DNA of 64,000 nucleotides, taken from Collimonas humicola (GTDB lineage: Bacteria > Pseudomonadota > Gammaproteobacteria > Burkholderiales > Burkholderiaceae_D). The stretch covers positions 496,001 through 560,000 of the forward strand of contig NZ_JAGQEE010000001.1 in NCBI RefSeq assembly GCF_018304945.1, read 5' to 3'. Below the pieces are notes generated by a model. It ran no database searches, had not been told where the DNA came from, and worked only from the letters and a program-made list of their open reading frames with translations. Each line of letters opens with the position of its first letter. Position 1 is the first letter of the stretch. Shown in pieces: positions 52,203-60,767 of this stretch. The position numbers and the translations under genes are program-made.

Positions 52203-53952
52203 TCCGCGCAATCTGCTGACGCTGCTGAGCGAGTCTTCGCGCTGCGCTGATGAACGGCCGTTCGCCTGGCGCGACGGCAGGGCGCTGAGCTGGGATTATT
52301 TTCTGGCGCAGGCCGCCGCCTGGCGCAATATGCTGGCGCGCCAGCCTGGCAGCCGCTTCGCCCTGTACTCCAGCGACAGCGCGCATTTTGCCGGCATCCT
52401 GTTTGGCGCCTGGCAGGCCGGCAAGACGGTTTATCTGCCGGGCGACGTGCTGCCCTCTACGTGCGCCAATCTGGACAGGCTGGTGGACGGTTATCTCGGT
52501 GAGTTTCCTGCACAATATGCGCCGCTGACAATCGCCGCCGCAAGCGAGCAATCCGTAAAGCATGATTTCAAGGCGCTGCAGCCGGATTTTCCAGGACTCG
52601 TGATCTTCACTTCCGGCAGTACCGGCGAACCGCAAGCGGTGCCGAAATTCCTCTCGCAGCTGGCCACGGAAGTGGCCACCCTGGAACAACTGTTCGGCGA
52701 ACGCATCGGCGACGCCGGCATCTTCGCTACAGTCTCGCACCAGCATATATACGGCTTGCTGTTCAAGGTGCTGTGGCCTGTGAGCCAGCGGCGCGCGATA
52801 CATGCGCAGCAGATCAATTTCCTGGAAGAGCTGCGGCCGGCTGGCCGTCCATTTGTCCTCATTTCCAGCCCGGCCCATCTGAAGCGGCTGCCGGTCGAGC
52901 TGGCTTCCGCGCAGAATGCTTCTTCGCTGGCTGCCATGCGCGCCATCTTTTCCTCCGGCGGCCCGCTGCCGCCGGAAGTGGCGGCCGAAGCAGGGCGTTT
53001 GCTGGGATCGGTCCCGATTGAAGTATATGGCAGTTCGGAAACCGGCGGCGTCGCCTGGCGCCAGCGCAGCAGCGACGATGACAGCTGGCAGGTCATGCCG
53101 GCGGTCGCGTGGCGCGTAGCGGCCGGCCAGGAGCTGCTGGAAATCCGTTCGCCGCATCTGCCGGATATGGAATGGCACGCAATGGCCGACCAGGTGCAAG
53201 CGCTCGACCAGCGGCGCTTCCGCCTGCAGGGACGAGTGGACCGGATTGTCAAAGTCGAAGAGAAGCGCATTTCCCTGGATGCACTGGAACGCCAGCTCAA
53301 GGCGCAGGCCGCGGTGGCCGATGCCAAAGTCCTGCTGCTGGATCAATCGGCCTCCCAGCCGCGGCAGCGGATTGCCGCTTTTGTGGTGCTGTCCGCGGTC
53401 GGCAGTCAGATTCTGGCGGCGCAAGGCAAGCTGGCCTTGAACCGCCAGCTGCGCGACGGCATGGCGCACGCAGTCGAGCCGGTGGCGCTGCCACGCAGCT
53501 GGCGCTATCTGGAAGCCTTGCCGCTCAATGCGCAGGGCAAGACCACCCGCGCTGATTTGCTGGCGCTGCTGGAACCGCCGGTGGCAACCAAGCGGCCCAT
53601 CCTGCCGGCCATGCGCGTGCTGGAGCAGGAGCCGCTCAGGGTATTGCTGGAGCTGGCGGTGCCGGCCGATCTCCTGTACTTCGACGGCCATTTCGCCGAG
53701 GCGCCTATCCTGCCTGGCGTGGTGCAGGTCGACTGGGCTGTCAGCTACGGCCGCGCATATTTTCCGCTGGCGCCGCAATTCCTGGGCATGCAGGCGCTGA
53801 AGTTCCAGCGCGTGATCACGCCCGGCATGGTGGTGCAGCTGGAACTGCAGCACGATCTGAAAAAAAGCAGCTTGTCATTCCGCATGTTCTCTGCCGCCGG
53901 CCAGCATGCCGGCGGCCGTATCGTTTTTGGAGGCGCCCATGTCGCGGGCTGA
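52195..53952 (+). CDS. AMP-dependent ligase fused to an ApeI-like dehydratase
   Basis: A 585-residue two-domain protein. Residues about 1-460 form an ANL-type adenylating enzyme: [15 protein letters not shown] (from T139), [15 protein letters not shown] and a C-terminal [19 protein letters not shown] hinge. Residues about 480-585 form a hotdog dehydratase: [22 protein letters not shown] with H499 in the catalytic motif. The ligase would activate an aryl acid and load it on a carrier protein; the dehydratase removes water from the beta-hydroxy intermediate. Fusion of the two functions, ApeH-like and ApeI-like, is seen in several betaproteobacterial clusters. It overlaps the next gene by 14 nt. 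Confidence 0.9.
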   Translation: MSDPRNLLTLLSESSRCADERPFAWRDGRALSWDYFLAQAAAWRNMLARQPGSRFALYSSDSAHFAGILFGAWQAGKTVYLPGDVLPSTCANLDRLVDGYLGEFPAQYAPLTIAAASEQSVKHDFKALQPDFPGLVIFTSGSTGEPQAVPKFLSQLATEVATLEQLFGERIGDAGIFATVSHQHIYGLLFKVLWPVSQRRAIHAQQINFLEELRPAGRPFVLISSPAHLKRLPVELASAQNASSLAAMRAIFSSGGPLPPEVAAEAGRLLGSVPIEVYGSSETGGVAWRQRSSDDDSWQVMPAVAWRVAAGQELLEIRSPHLPDMEWHAMADQVQALDQRRFRLQGRVDRIVKVEEKRISLDALERQLKAQAAVADAKVLLLDQSASQPRQRIAAFVVLSAVGSQILAAQGKLALNRQLRDGMAHAVEPVALPRSWRYLEALPLNAQGKTTRADLLALLEPPVATKRPILPAMRVLEQEPLRVLLELAVPADLLYFDGHFAEAPILPGVVQVDWAVSYGRAYFPLAPQFLGMQALKFQRVITPGMVVQLELQHDLKKSSLSFRMFSAAGQHAGGRIVFGGAHVAG

Positions 53953-54745
53953 ATATCTTACTGAGCCCGGTATCGGGCACGATCCGGGACAATTCACGCC
54001 TTGCGCCGTGATCCCGGTGTACAACCACGAACATGCCATCGGCGCGGTAGTGGCCGCGGTGCTGGCCCACGACTTGCCGTGCGTGCTGGTGGACGATGCC
54101 AGTTCGGCTTCATGCGCCGCGGTGCTCGATGCGCTGGCCGGCGCAAATCCGCAGCGCATCACCTTGCTGCGCCACGCCGTCAACCGCGGCAAAGGCGGCG
54201 CGGTTTTGACCGGCGTCCAGCATGCCGCCGCTGCCGGCTTCAGCCACGCGCTGCAAATCGATGCCGACGGCCAGCATTGCACCGACGACATCCCGCGTTT
54301 CCTGCAGCATGCCGCCGCCGCGCCGCACAGCCTGATCGCCGGATGTCCGCAATACGATGACAGCGTGCCTACCGTACGCTTGTATGCCCGCTATCTGACC
54401 CATGTATGGGTCTGGATCAACACCTTGTCGCTGGATATCAAGGATTCGATGTGCGGCTTCCGCGTCTATCCTTTGCCGTCCCTGATCCGCTTGGCGCAGC
54501 GCAGGCAGCTGGGCGAACGCATGAATTTCGATATCGAAGTGCTGGTACGCTTGTACTGGGACGGCGTCGCCATCGTCAATCTGCCGACCCGGGTTGCCTA
54601 TCCGCTGGACGGCGTCTCGCATTTCCGCGCCGGCCTCGATAATCTCCTGATCTCGCGCCTGCATGCGACGTTGTTCTTCGGCATGTTGTGGCGCGCACCG
54701 CGCTTGCTGGGGCGCCGCCTGCTGCCCAGGCGAGGTGCGGCATGA
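53939..54745 (+). CDS. Family 2 glycosyltransferase of the APE operon
   Basis: A 268-residue GT-A glycosyltransferase. Seen are CAVIPVYNHEHAIGAVVAAVLAHDLPCVLVDDASSAS at the start, the DxD-type metal site in LQIDADGQH, RGKGGAVLTGVQHA and the C-terminal GERMNFDIEVLVRLYWDGVAIVNLPTRVAYPLDGVSHF. A basic, hydrophobic C-terminus suggests membrane association. It probably glycosylates the lipid carrier of the polyene. The ATG at 53939 overlaps the previous gene; the stop overlaps the next start (ATGA). Confidence 0.9.
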   Translation: MSRAEYLTEPGIGHDPGQFTPCAVIPVYNHEHAIGAVVAAVLAHDLPCVLVDDASSASCAAVLDALAGANPQRITLLRHAVNRGKGGAVLTGVQHAAAAGFSHALQIDADGQHCTDDIPRFLQHAAAAPHSLIAGCPQYDDSVPTVRLYARYLTHVWVWINTLSLDIKDSMCGFRVYPLPSLIRLAQRRQLGERMNFDIEVLVRLYWDGVAIVNLPTRVAYPLDGVSHFRAGLDNLLISRLHATLFFGMLWRAPRLLGRRLLPRRGAA

Positions 54746-55710
54746 GCACACAGCAAGCGCAGCAGCACTGGGCGCAGATCAACGAAGCCAGCTTTGTCGG
54801 CGGCATGCGGCTGCTGTTCTGGGTTTACCGCATTGCCGGCCGCTGGCCCTTCCGCATAGCCCTGTATCCGGTGCTGGGCTGGTATTTGCTGAGCAAGCCG
54901 GCGGCGCGGCATGCCTCCATGACTTATTTACAGCGCTTGTGCGCCTTCGATCCAGCGGTCGGCAGGATCAACCGGATCCGGCCGGGCCTGCGCGGCGTGT
55001 TCCAGCATTTCGCTTCCTTTGCTGAAAACATCCTCGACAAGATGCTGCTCTGGGGCGGCCTGTTCAAGACTGCCGAGGTGGTCTCATTCGGACGCGAGCA
55101 GATGCTGGAGAACATACAGGCGCAGCGCGGCGGCCTGCTGATCTGCGCGCACCTGGGCAACCTGGAATTGTGCCGGGTGCTGTCCAGGCAGCGGCAGGCG
55201 CTGCGGATCACCGTGCTGGTGCACACCAAGCATGCGCAGGCCTTCAACCGCATGCTGGCAAAACTCGATCCGGACAGCCAGCTTAACCTGATGCAGGTCA
55301 GCGAGATGACGCCGGCCACCGCCATGATCCTGGCGGAAAAGGTTGGGCGCGGCGAGTTCGTCGCGATTGCCGGCGACCGCATCCCGGTGTCGGCCGCGCC
55401 GCGCGTCGCGTGCGCACCTTTCCTCGGTAAAACGGCAGCCTTCCCGGTCGGGCCCTATGTGCTGGCCAGCCTGCTGCAATGTCCGGTCTACCTGCTGTTT
55501 TCGATGACCAAGAACGGTCATTCCGAATGCCATTTTGAATTGTTCCGGGAATCCGTCCGGCTGCCGCGCAAGGAGCGCGACATGGTCCTCAATGAACTGG
55601 CGGCCGCATACGCGGCAAGGCTGGAGCACTTTTGCCTGAGAGCTCCGCTGCAATGGTTCAATTTCTACGATTTCTGGCAATTATCTGGATATAAAGATGC
55701 ATCTCGCTGA
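54742..55710 (+). CDS. LpxL/HtrB-type lipid acyltransferase of the APE operon
   Basis: A 322-residue inner membrane acyltransferase of the lipid A late-acyltransferase superfamily. Matches include FRIALYPVLGWYLLSKPAARHASMTYLQRL, RGGLLICAHLGNLELCRVLS (H-x4-E catalytic motif) and GEFVAIAGDRIPVSAAPRVACAPFLGKTAAFPVGPYVLAS. It probably transfers an acyl or aryl-polyene chain to the glycolipid. It overlaps the ammonia-lyase gene by 14 nt. Confidence 0.88.
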   Translation: MSTQQAQQHWAQINEASFVGGMRLLFWVYRIAGRWPFRIALYPVLGWYLLSKPAARHASMTYLQRLCAFDPAVGRINRIRPGLRGVFQHFASFAENILDKMLLWGGLFKTAEVVSFGREQMLENIQAQRGGLLICAHLGNLELCRVLSRQRQALRITVLVHTKHAQAFNRMLAKLDPDSQLNLMQVSEMTPATAMILAEKVGRGEFVAIAGDRIPVSAAPRVACAPFLGKTAAFPVGPYVLASLLQCPVYLLFSMTKNGHSECHFELFRESVRLPRKERDMVLNELAAAYAARLEHFCLRAPLQWFNFYDFWQLSGYKDASR

Positions 55711-57277
55711 ACTGAAAGATTTCCCTCTGCCGGCTGCTGCAGACGGCCGCCGCGCCATCTGTTTCGACCAGGGACGCCTGACGATTGAAGACATCGTCGC
55801 CATTTCCTCCGGCGCCGCACAGGTGAGCTTGTCCGAGGCGCCGGCGTTCCGCGCCGCGATTACCCGCGGCGCCGATTTCCTCGACCGCCTGCTGCGCGAA
55901 GACGGCACCATCTATGGCGTCACCACCGGCTATGGCGATTCCTGCACCGTCAACGTGCCGGCCGAGCTGATCCCCGAGCTGCCGCATCACCTGTACACCT
56001 ATCACGGCTGCGGCCTGGGCGAGCTGTTCAGCCCGCCGCAGACGCGCGCCATCATGGCGGTGCGGCTGGCGTCGCTCAGCAAAGGCTATTCCGGGGTCAG
56101 CGTCGGCTTGCTGGAGCAGATCGCGCGCCTGCTGAAAGAAGACTTGCTGCCGCTGATTCCGTCCGAAGGCTCGGTCGGCGCCAGCGGCGACCTCACGCCC
56201 TTGTCGTACCTGGCCGCCGTGCTGTGCGGCGAGCGCGAAGTCTGGCGCGACGGCGCCAAGGTGCCCGCCGCCGAAGCCCTGGCCGCGGCCGGCATCGCGC
56301 CGCTGCGCCTGCGGCCGAAAGAAGGGCTGGCGATCATGAACGGCACCGCGGTGATGACAGCCCTGGCTTGCCTGGCCTATGACCGTGCTGCATACCTGGT
56401 GCGCATCGCCACCCGCATCACCGCCATGGCCAGCTTCGCGCTGGACGGCAATGCCCATCATTTCGACGAAACCCTGTTTGCGGTCAAGCCGCACGCCGGC
56501 CAGCAGCAAGTGGCGGCCTGGCTGCGCCAGGATCTGCCGACCAGCGATGCCCCGCGCAACCAGAAGCGCCTGCAGGACCGCTATTCGATCCGCTGCGCGC
56601 CGCACGTGATCGGCGTGCTGGCGGATGCCTTGCCGTGGATGCGCGAGTCGATTGAAAACGAGCTCAACAGCGCCAACGACAATCCCATCATCGATGGCGA
56701 AAACGAACGCGTGCTGCACGGCGGCCATTTCTACGGCGGCCATATCGCCTTCGTCATGGACAGCATGAAGAACGCGGTCGCCAACGTCGCCGATTTGCTG
56801 GACCGGCAGATGGCCTTGCTGGTCGACAGCCGCTACAACCACGGCTTGCCGGCCAACCTGTCCGGCGCGGAAGGGCCGCGCGCCAGCATCAACCATGGCT
56901 TGAAAGCGCTGCAGATCAGCGCTTCCGCCTGGACCGCGGAAGCGCTCAAGCAAACCATGCCGGCCTCGGTGTTTTCCCGTTCCACCGAATGCCATAACCA
57001 GGACAAGGTCAGCATGGGCACCATCGCCGCCCGCGATTGCCTGCGCGTGCTGCAACTCACCGAGCAGGTGGCGGCGGCCATGCTGATCAGCGTACGCCAG
57101 GGCGTCTGGCTGCGCAGCCGCCAGGATGGCGCGACCCAGCCGCAACACAAGCTGCAGCAGATGATGGAGCTGCTGGCTGCGGATATCGACGTCATCCGGG
57201 AAGACCGCATGCTGGAACCGGATCTGCGCCGCTTGCTGGAACGTCTGCGCCTACAGCACTGGCAGCTGTACGAGTAA
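55697..57277 (+). CDS. Aromatic amino acid ammonia-lyase (HAL/TAL/PAL family)
   Basis: A 526-residue enzyme of the MIO family. The self-made cofactor motif is A162-S163-G164 in GSVGASGDLTPLSYLAAVLCGE. Other family parts are YGVTTGYGDSC, ENELNSANDNPIIDG and SRYNHGLPANLSG. In the substrate-selectivity loop (LYTYHGCGLG) the key place is Tyr102-His103, which fits tyrosine or histidine rather than phenylalanine as substrate. In this operon tyrosine to 4-coumarate, an aryl starter acid, is the sensible reaction, but that is inference. There are no other histidine-degradation genes nearby. It ends 4 nt before the thioesterase gene. Confidence 0.88.
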   Translation: MHLAELKDFPLPAAADGRRAICFDQGRLTIEDIVAISSGAAQVSLSEAPAFRAAITRGADFLDRLLREDGTIYGVTTGYGDSCTVNVPAELIPELPHHLYTYHGCGLGELFSPPQTRAIMAVRLASLSKGYSGVSVGLLEQIARLLKEDLLPLIPSEGSVGASGDLTPLSYLAAVLCGEREVWRDGAKVPAAEALAAAGIAPLRLRPKEGLAIMNGTAVMTALACLAYDRAAYLVRIATRITAMASFALDGNAHHFDETLFAVKPHAGQQQVAAWLRQDLPTSDAPRNQKRLQDRYSIRCAPHVIGVLADALPWMRESIENELNSANDNPIIDGENERVLHGGHFYGGHIAFVMDSMKNAVANVADLLDRQMALLVDSRYNHGLPANLSGAEGPRASINHGLKALQISASAWTAEALKQTMPASVFSRSTECHNQDKVSMGTIAARDCLRVLQLTEQVAAAMLISVRQGVWLRSRQDGATQPQHKLQQMMELLAADIDVIREDRMLEPDLRRLLERLRLQHWQLYE

Positions 57278-57281
57278 GACC

Positions 57282-57722
57282 ATGACGATACGCAACGACA
57301 AACCGCGCAGCCGCTGGTCGGCCGAAGTGGAATTGCAGGTGCAGTTCTACGATCTCGATCCGATGGAAGTCGTCTGGCACGGCAACTACGTCAAGTATCT
57401 GGAGGTGGCCCGTTGCGCGCTGCTCGATACGATCGCTTACAACTATCCGCAGATGCAGGCGTCCGGCTACAGCTGGCCGATCATCGACCTGCATCTGCGT
57501 TATGCCCACCCGGCGACCTTCGGCCAGCGCATCAAGGTCAGCGCCGCCATCATCGAATGGGAAAACCGCCTGCGGATCGAGTATGTGATCAGCGACAGCG
57601 CCAGCGGCCAGCGCCTGAGCCGCGGCACCACCACCCAGGTGGCGGTGTCTATGGCGACCCGCGAAATGTGCTTTGCCTCGCCGCCGGTATTGTTTCAAAA
57701 ACTAGGAATCGAACCAACATGA
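57282..57722 (+). CDS. 4HBT-type acyl-CoA/ACP thioesterase of the APE operon
   Basis: A 146-residue hotdog thioesterase. The catalytic region QFYDLDPMEVVWHGNYVKYLEVARCALLD matches the 4-hydroxybenzoyl-CoA thioesterase family (D-x-D-x-M... W-H-x-x-Y). It may release or edit aryl or polyene thioesters, like ApeK in other clusters. The stop overlaps the start of the LolA-like gene (ATGA). Confidence 0.9.
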   Translation: MTIRNDKPRSRWSAEVELQVQFYDLDPMEVVWHGNYVKYLEVARCALLDTIAYNYPQMQASGYSWPIIDLHLRYAHPATFGQRIKVSAAIIEWENRLRIEYVISDSASGQRLSRGTTTQVAVSMATREMCFASPPVLFQKLGIEPT

Positions 57723-58339
57723 AATCAAGTCGCGCACGCAGCATCCTCATGGCCGTCCTGCTCGCTGCTTCGGCGTGTTCCGCATATGCCGCCGCTCCGG
57801 TCGACAAAATCCAGGCGATGCTGGCGCGGCCGCCGGTCCTGTGCGGCCGTTTCGATCAAAGCAAGCAGCTGGTCGGCATCAAGAAGCCGCTGCTCTCCAA
57901 CGGCCGTTTCTGCGTGGTGAACGGCAAGGGCGTCTTGTGGCGCACCTTGCAGCCGTTTCCCAATACGCTGCGGCTCAAGCGCGACGAAATCGTGCAGATG
58001 CAGGGCGACCGCGTCGCCATGCGCATGGACGCCAAGCAGGAACCGGTGGTGAAGATGATCAACGGCGTGCTGTTTTCCTTGCTGGCCGGCGACTTGAGCC
58101 AGCTGGAAACCCTGTTTGAGCTCGATGGCAGCGTCACCGGCAATAGCTGGAACGTGGCCCTGAAAGCACGCCAGCCGGCGCTGGCCAAGGCGATCGGCAC
58201 GCTGACGCTGAGCGGCGGCGCCTATGTGAAGACGGTCACCATCAGCGAAGCCAGCGGCGACCGCACTGAAATCAGCTTTTCCGGCCTGCAAAGCGGCAGC
58301 AGCGCCATGACAGCGGAAGAAGGGGCGGCGCTTGAGTAA
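57719..58339 (+). CDS. LolA-like outer membrane lipid carrier of the APE operon
   Basis: A 206-residue periplasmic protein with a signal peptide (MKSSRARSILMAVLLAASACSAYAA) and a LolA/LolB-type fold. FDQSKQLVGIKKPLLSNGRFCVVNGKGVLWRTLQPFPNTLRL and a beta-rich remainder are typical of the LolA-like proteins in APE clusters. It would carry the lipid-linked polyene across the periplasm. It overlaps the thioesterase gene by 4 nt and the MMPL gene by 8 nt. Confidence 0.88.
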   Translation: MKSSRARSILMAVLLAASACSAYAAAPVDKIQAMLARPPVLCGRFDQSKQLVGIKKPLLSNGRFCVVNGKGVLWRTLQPFPNTLRLKRDEIVQMQGDRVAMRMDAKQEPVVKMINGVLFSLLAGDLSQLETLFELDGSVTGNSWNVALKARQPALAKAIGTLTLSGGAYVKTVTISEASGDRTEISFSGLQSGSSAMTAEEGAALE

Positions 58340-60767
58340 TCCCGCCACAGAGGCGAAGCCGGCATGCAGCCGGTCCAGACGCCTGGCGCTGATTTTTGCT
58401 TTGCCTTGGGCGTTGGCGGTGGCCTTGCTGCTGGCGCATAACGCCTATCTTTGGCTGGGCAAGGGCGTGGTGCCGGATACCGACATCATGGCGCTGCTGC
58501 CGGTCCAGCAGCGCGATCCGGTCTTGCAGCAAGCTTTCACGCATATGGTCGATGCTGCCCAGCAGCGCGTCATCGTGCTGGTCGGCGCCGATGACTGGGA
58601 GCATGCCCGCACTGCCGCCGATGCCTACAATGCCGTGCTGGCCAAGCATTCCGCTTTGCTGCAAGCCGGCATGCAGCTGTCGGAGCAAAGCCAGCAGGAC
58701 TGGCTGGCGCCGTCGCAGCAGATGCGGCTCAGCCTGCTGACGCCGGCGCAGCAGGCCGCGCTGCGCCAGCAGCCCTCCAAATATTGGGCCGACACCGCGT
58801 TGCAGCAGCTCTACAGCCCGTTTTCCGGTCCCAAGCTGGGGGCCTGGCAAGACGATCCTTTCGGCTTGTTCAGCGGCTGGGTGCAGGCGCGCGCGCAGGA
58901 AACCCCGGTGCGTCCGCGCGACGGCTACCTGTTTGTAGAAGATAAAGGCCGTCCCTATATTGTGCTGCTGATGACCTTGCGACAGCCTGCGTTTTCGATG
59001 GCCACCCAGCGCGCCATCTTGCCCTTGCTGGAGCAGGCCGGCGCCGCCGCGCGCCAGGCGGTGCCGTCGGTGGAACTTGTCAGCGCCGGCGTGGTGCTGC
59101 ATGCGGGCGCCGGCAGCGCCCAGGCCAGCCGTGAAATGTCGACTATCGGCATCGGCTCCCTGCTCGGGATCATCCTGCTGATGTGGCTGACTTTCCGTTC
59201 GCTGCGGCCGATAGTGCTGATCATGCTGTCGATCGCGGTCGGCTGCCTGGCCGCGTTTTCCCTGTGCTGGCTGATCTTCGGGCAAGTGCACTTGCTGACG
59301 CTGGTGTTCGGCGCCAGCCTGATCGGCGTGGCGCAGGACTATGGCATCTACTTTCTATGCAGCCGAACGGCGGCCGATCGCAAGCTCGATTCCTGGCAGC
59401 TGCTGCGACGCCTGATGCCGGGCCTGCTGCTGACGCTGACTGCTGCCGTGATCGGCTATGTCGGCCTGGCGCTGACGCCGTTTCCCGGCTTGCGGCAGAT
59501 GGCGCTGTTTTCAGTGATCGGCTTGCTGTTTGCCTGGCTCACCGTGGTTTTCTGGTTTCCCGCACTGGTGAGCGCTTCGACGCTGAACGGCTCCGGCTTG
59601 GCCGCATGGCTCGGCCAGACGCGCCGCCATTGGCCCTTGCTGCAGTGGAACCGGGCGACCTTGCTGGCGGCTCTGTTATTCGCTGCATTTGCAGTCACCG
59701 GCATTGCGCGCCTGAAAGTGAATGACGATATACGTTCATTGCAGACCCCGCCCAAGGCGCTGCTGGCGGACCAGATCAAGCTCGGCAAGCTGCTCGATGC
59801 GCCCACCCCGGTGCAGTTCTACCTGGTGCGCGGCGCCAGCGCGGAGCAGGTTCTGCAGCGCGAAGAAGTCCTCAAGCAAAAACTCGAACCGCTGGTCGCG
59901 AGCCGCATCATCAGCGGCTATCAGGCCATGTCTAACTGGACGCCTTCGATGCAGGCGCAGCAAGCCAACCGCAGCCTGGCGACGCAAGCGCTGCTGGCGC
60001 CTGACGGCCCCTTGAAGGCGCTGGCGACGCAGCTGGGCGAGGACGATAGCTGGATCAGGCAGATGCGCGAACGCGCGCTGAGCGGCGCCGCCAGCGCCAA
60101 CGGCGGCCAGGCACTGACCCCGGAAGCGTTCCTGAAAACCGCGGCCAGCGAACCGTCGCGCCATCTGTGGCTGGGCAAGGTGGATAGCGCGCAAGGCAGC
60201 GTCTACGCCAGCATCGTCGCTTTGCGCGGCGTCAACAATTACGCCAATCTGCCGCTGCTCAAGCAGGCTGGCGAGCAGCTCGACGGCGTGCAGTGGGTCG
60301 ACAAGGTCAGTGAAATATCCTCGGTGCTGGGGCACTACCGGCAGTACATGGGCTGGGTCTTGTCCGGGGCCTACGCCGCGATCTTTCTGCTGCTGTTTTC
60401 ACGCTACCGCTTTGCTGCCTGGCGCGTACTGGCGCCGCCGGCCGTGGCCAGCATCGCCACCCTGGCTTTGCTGGGCGTCATCGGCCAGCCCTTGCAGCTG
60501 TTCCATGTGCTGGCGCTGATGCTGATTCTCGGCCTGGGCGTCGACTACGGCATTTTTCTGCAGGAACAAAGCATGCAGCGCGATCGTTTTGCCTGGCTGA
60601 CCGTGGGCTTGTCGGCCGCCAGCGCCTTGCTTTCGTTCGGCCTGCTGGCGCTGTCGGGAACGCCGCCGCTGCATGCTTTTGGATTTACGATGTTGATCGG
60701 GATTGCGGTTGTCTGGATGATCGCACCATGTTTTAGCCAAGATTCACAAAAGGAAGAAAAACAATAA
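58332..60767 (+). CDS. MMPL/RND-type exporter of the APE operon
   Basis: An 811-residue inner membrane transporter with two repeats of one plus five transmembrane segments and two large periplasmic loops. Membrane parts include IFALPWALAVALLLAHNAYLWL, SLLGIILLMWLTFRSLRPIVLIMLSIAVGCLAAFSLCW, the GVAQDYGIYFLCSR motif and the second-half counterpart GLGVDYGIFLQEQ with the proton-relay Asp-Tyr. It probably extracts the lipid-linked polyene from the inner membrane. The start codon is TTG at 58332, overlapping the LolA-like gene; no ATG or GTG fits better. Confidence 0.9.
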   Translation: MSNPATEAKPACSRSRRLALIFALPWALAVALLLAHNAYLWLGKGVVPDTDIMALLPVQQRDPVLQQAFTHMVDAAQQRVIVLVGADDWEHARTAADAYNAVLAKHSALLQAGMQLSEQSQQDWLAPSQQMRLSLLTPAQQAALRQQPSKYWADTALQQLYSPFSGPKLGAWQDDPFGLFSGWVQARAQETPVRPRDGYLFVEDKGRPYIVLLMTLRQPAFSMATQRAILPLLEQAGAAARQAVPSVELVSAGVVLHAGAGSAQASREMSTIGIGSLLGIILLMWLTFRSLRPIVLIMLSIAVGCLAAFSLCWLIFGQVHLLTLVFGASLIGVAQDYGIYFLCSRTAADRKLDSWQLLRRLMPGLLLTLTAAVIGYVGLALTPFPGLRQMALFSVIGLLFAWLTVVFWFPALVSASTLNGSGLAAWLGQTRRHWPLLQWNRATLLAALLFAAFAVTGIARLKVNDDIRSLQTPPKALLADQIKLGKLLDAPTPVQFYLVRGASAEQVLQREEVLKQKLEPLVASRIISGYQAMSNWTPSMQAQQANRSLATQALLAPDGPLKALATQLGEDDSWIRQMRERALSGAASANGGQALTPEAFLKTAASEPSRHLWLGKVDSAQGSVYASIVALRGVNNYANLPLLKQAGEQLDGVQWVDKVSEISSVLGHYRQYMGWVLSGAYAAIFLLLFSRYRFAAWRVLAPPAVASIATLALLGVIGQPLQLFHVLALMLILGLGVDYGIFLQEQSMQRDRFAWLTVGLSAASALLSFGLLALSGTPPLHAFGFTMLIGIAVVWMIAPCFSQDSQKEEKQ

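Noticed and set aside
52009-53853. 614-codon minus-strand open frame
   Set aside because: Antisense to the ligase-dehydratase gene; rich in Arg/Gln/His with no domain.
55658-57148. 496-codon minus-strand open frame
   Set aside because: Antisense to the ammonia-lyase gene, whose MIO motif is intact.
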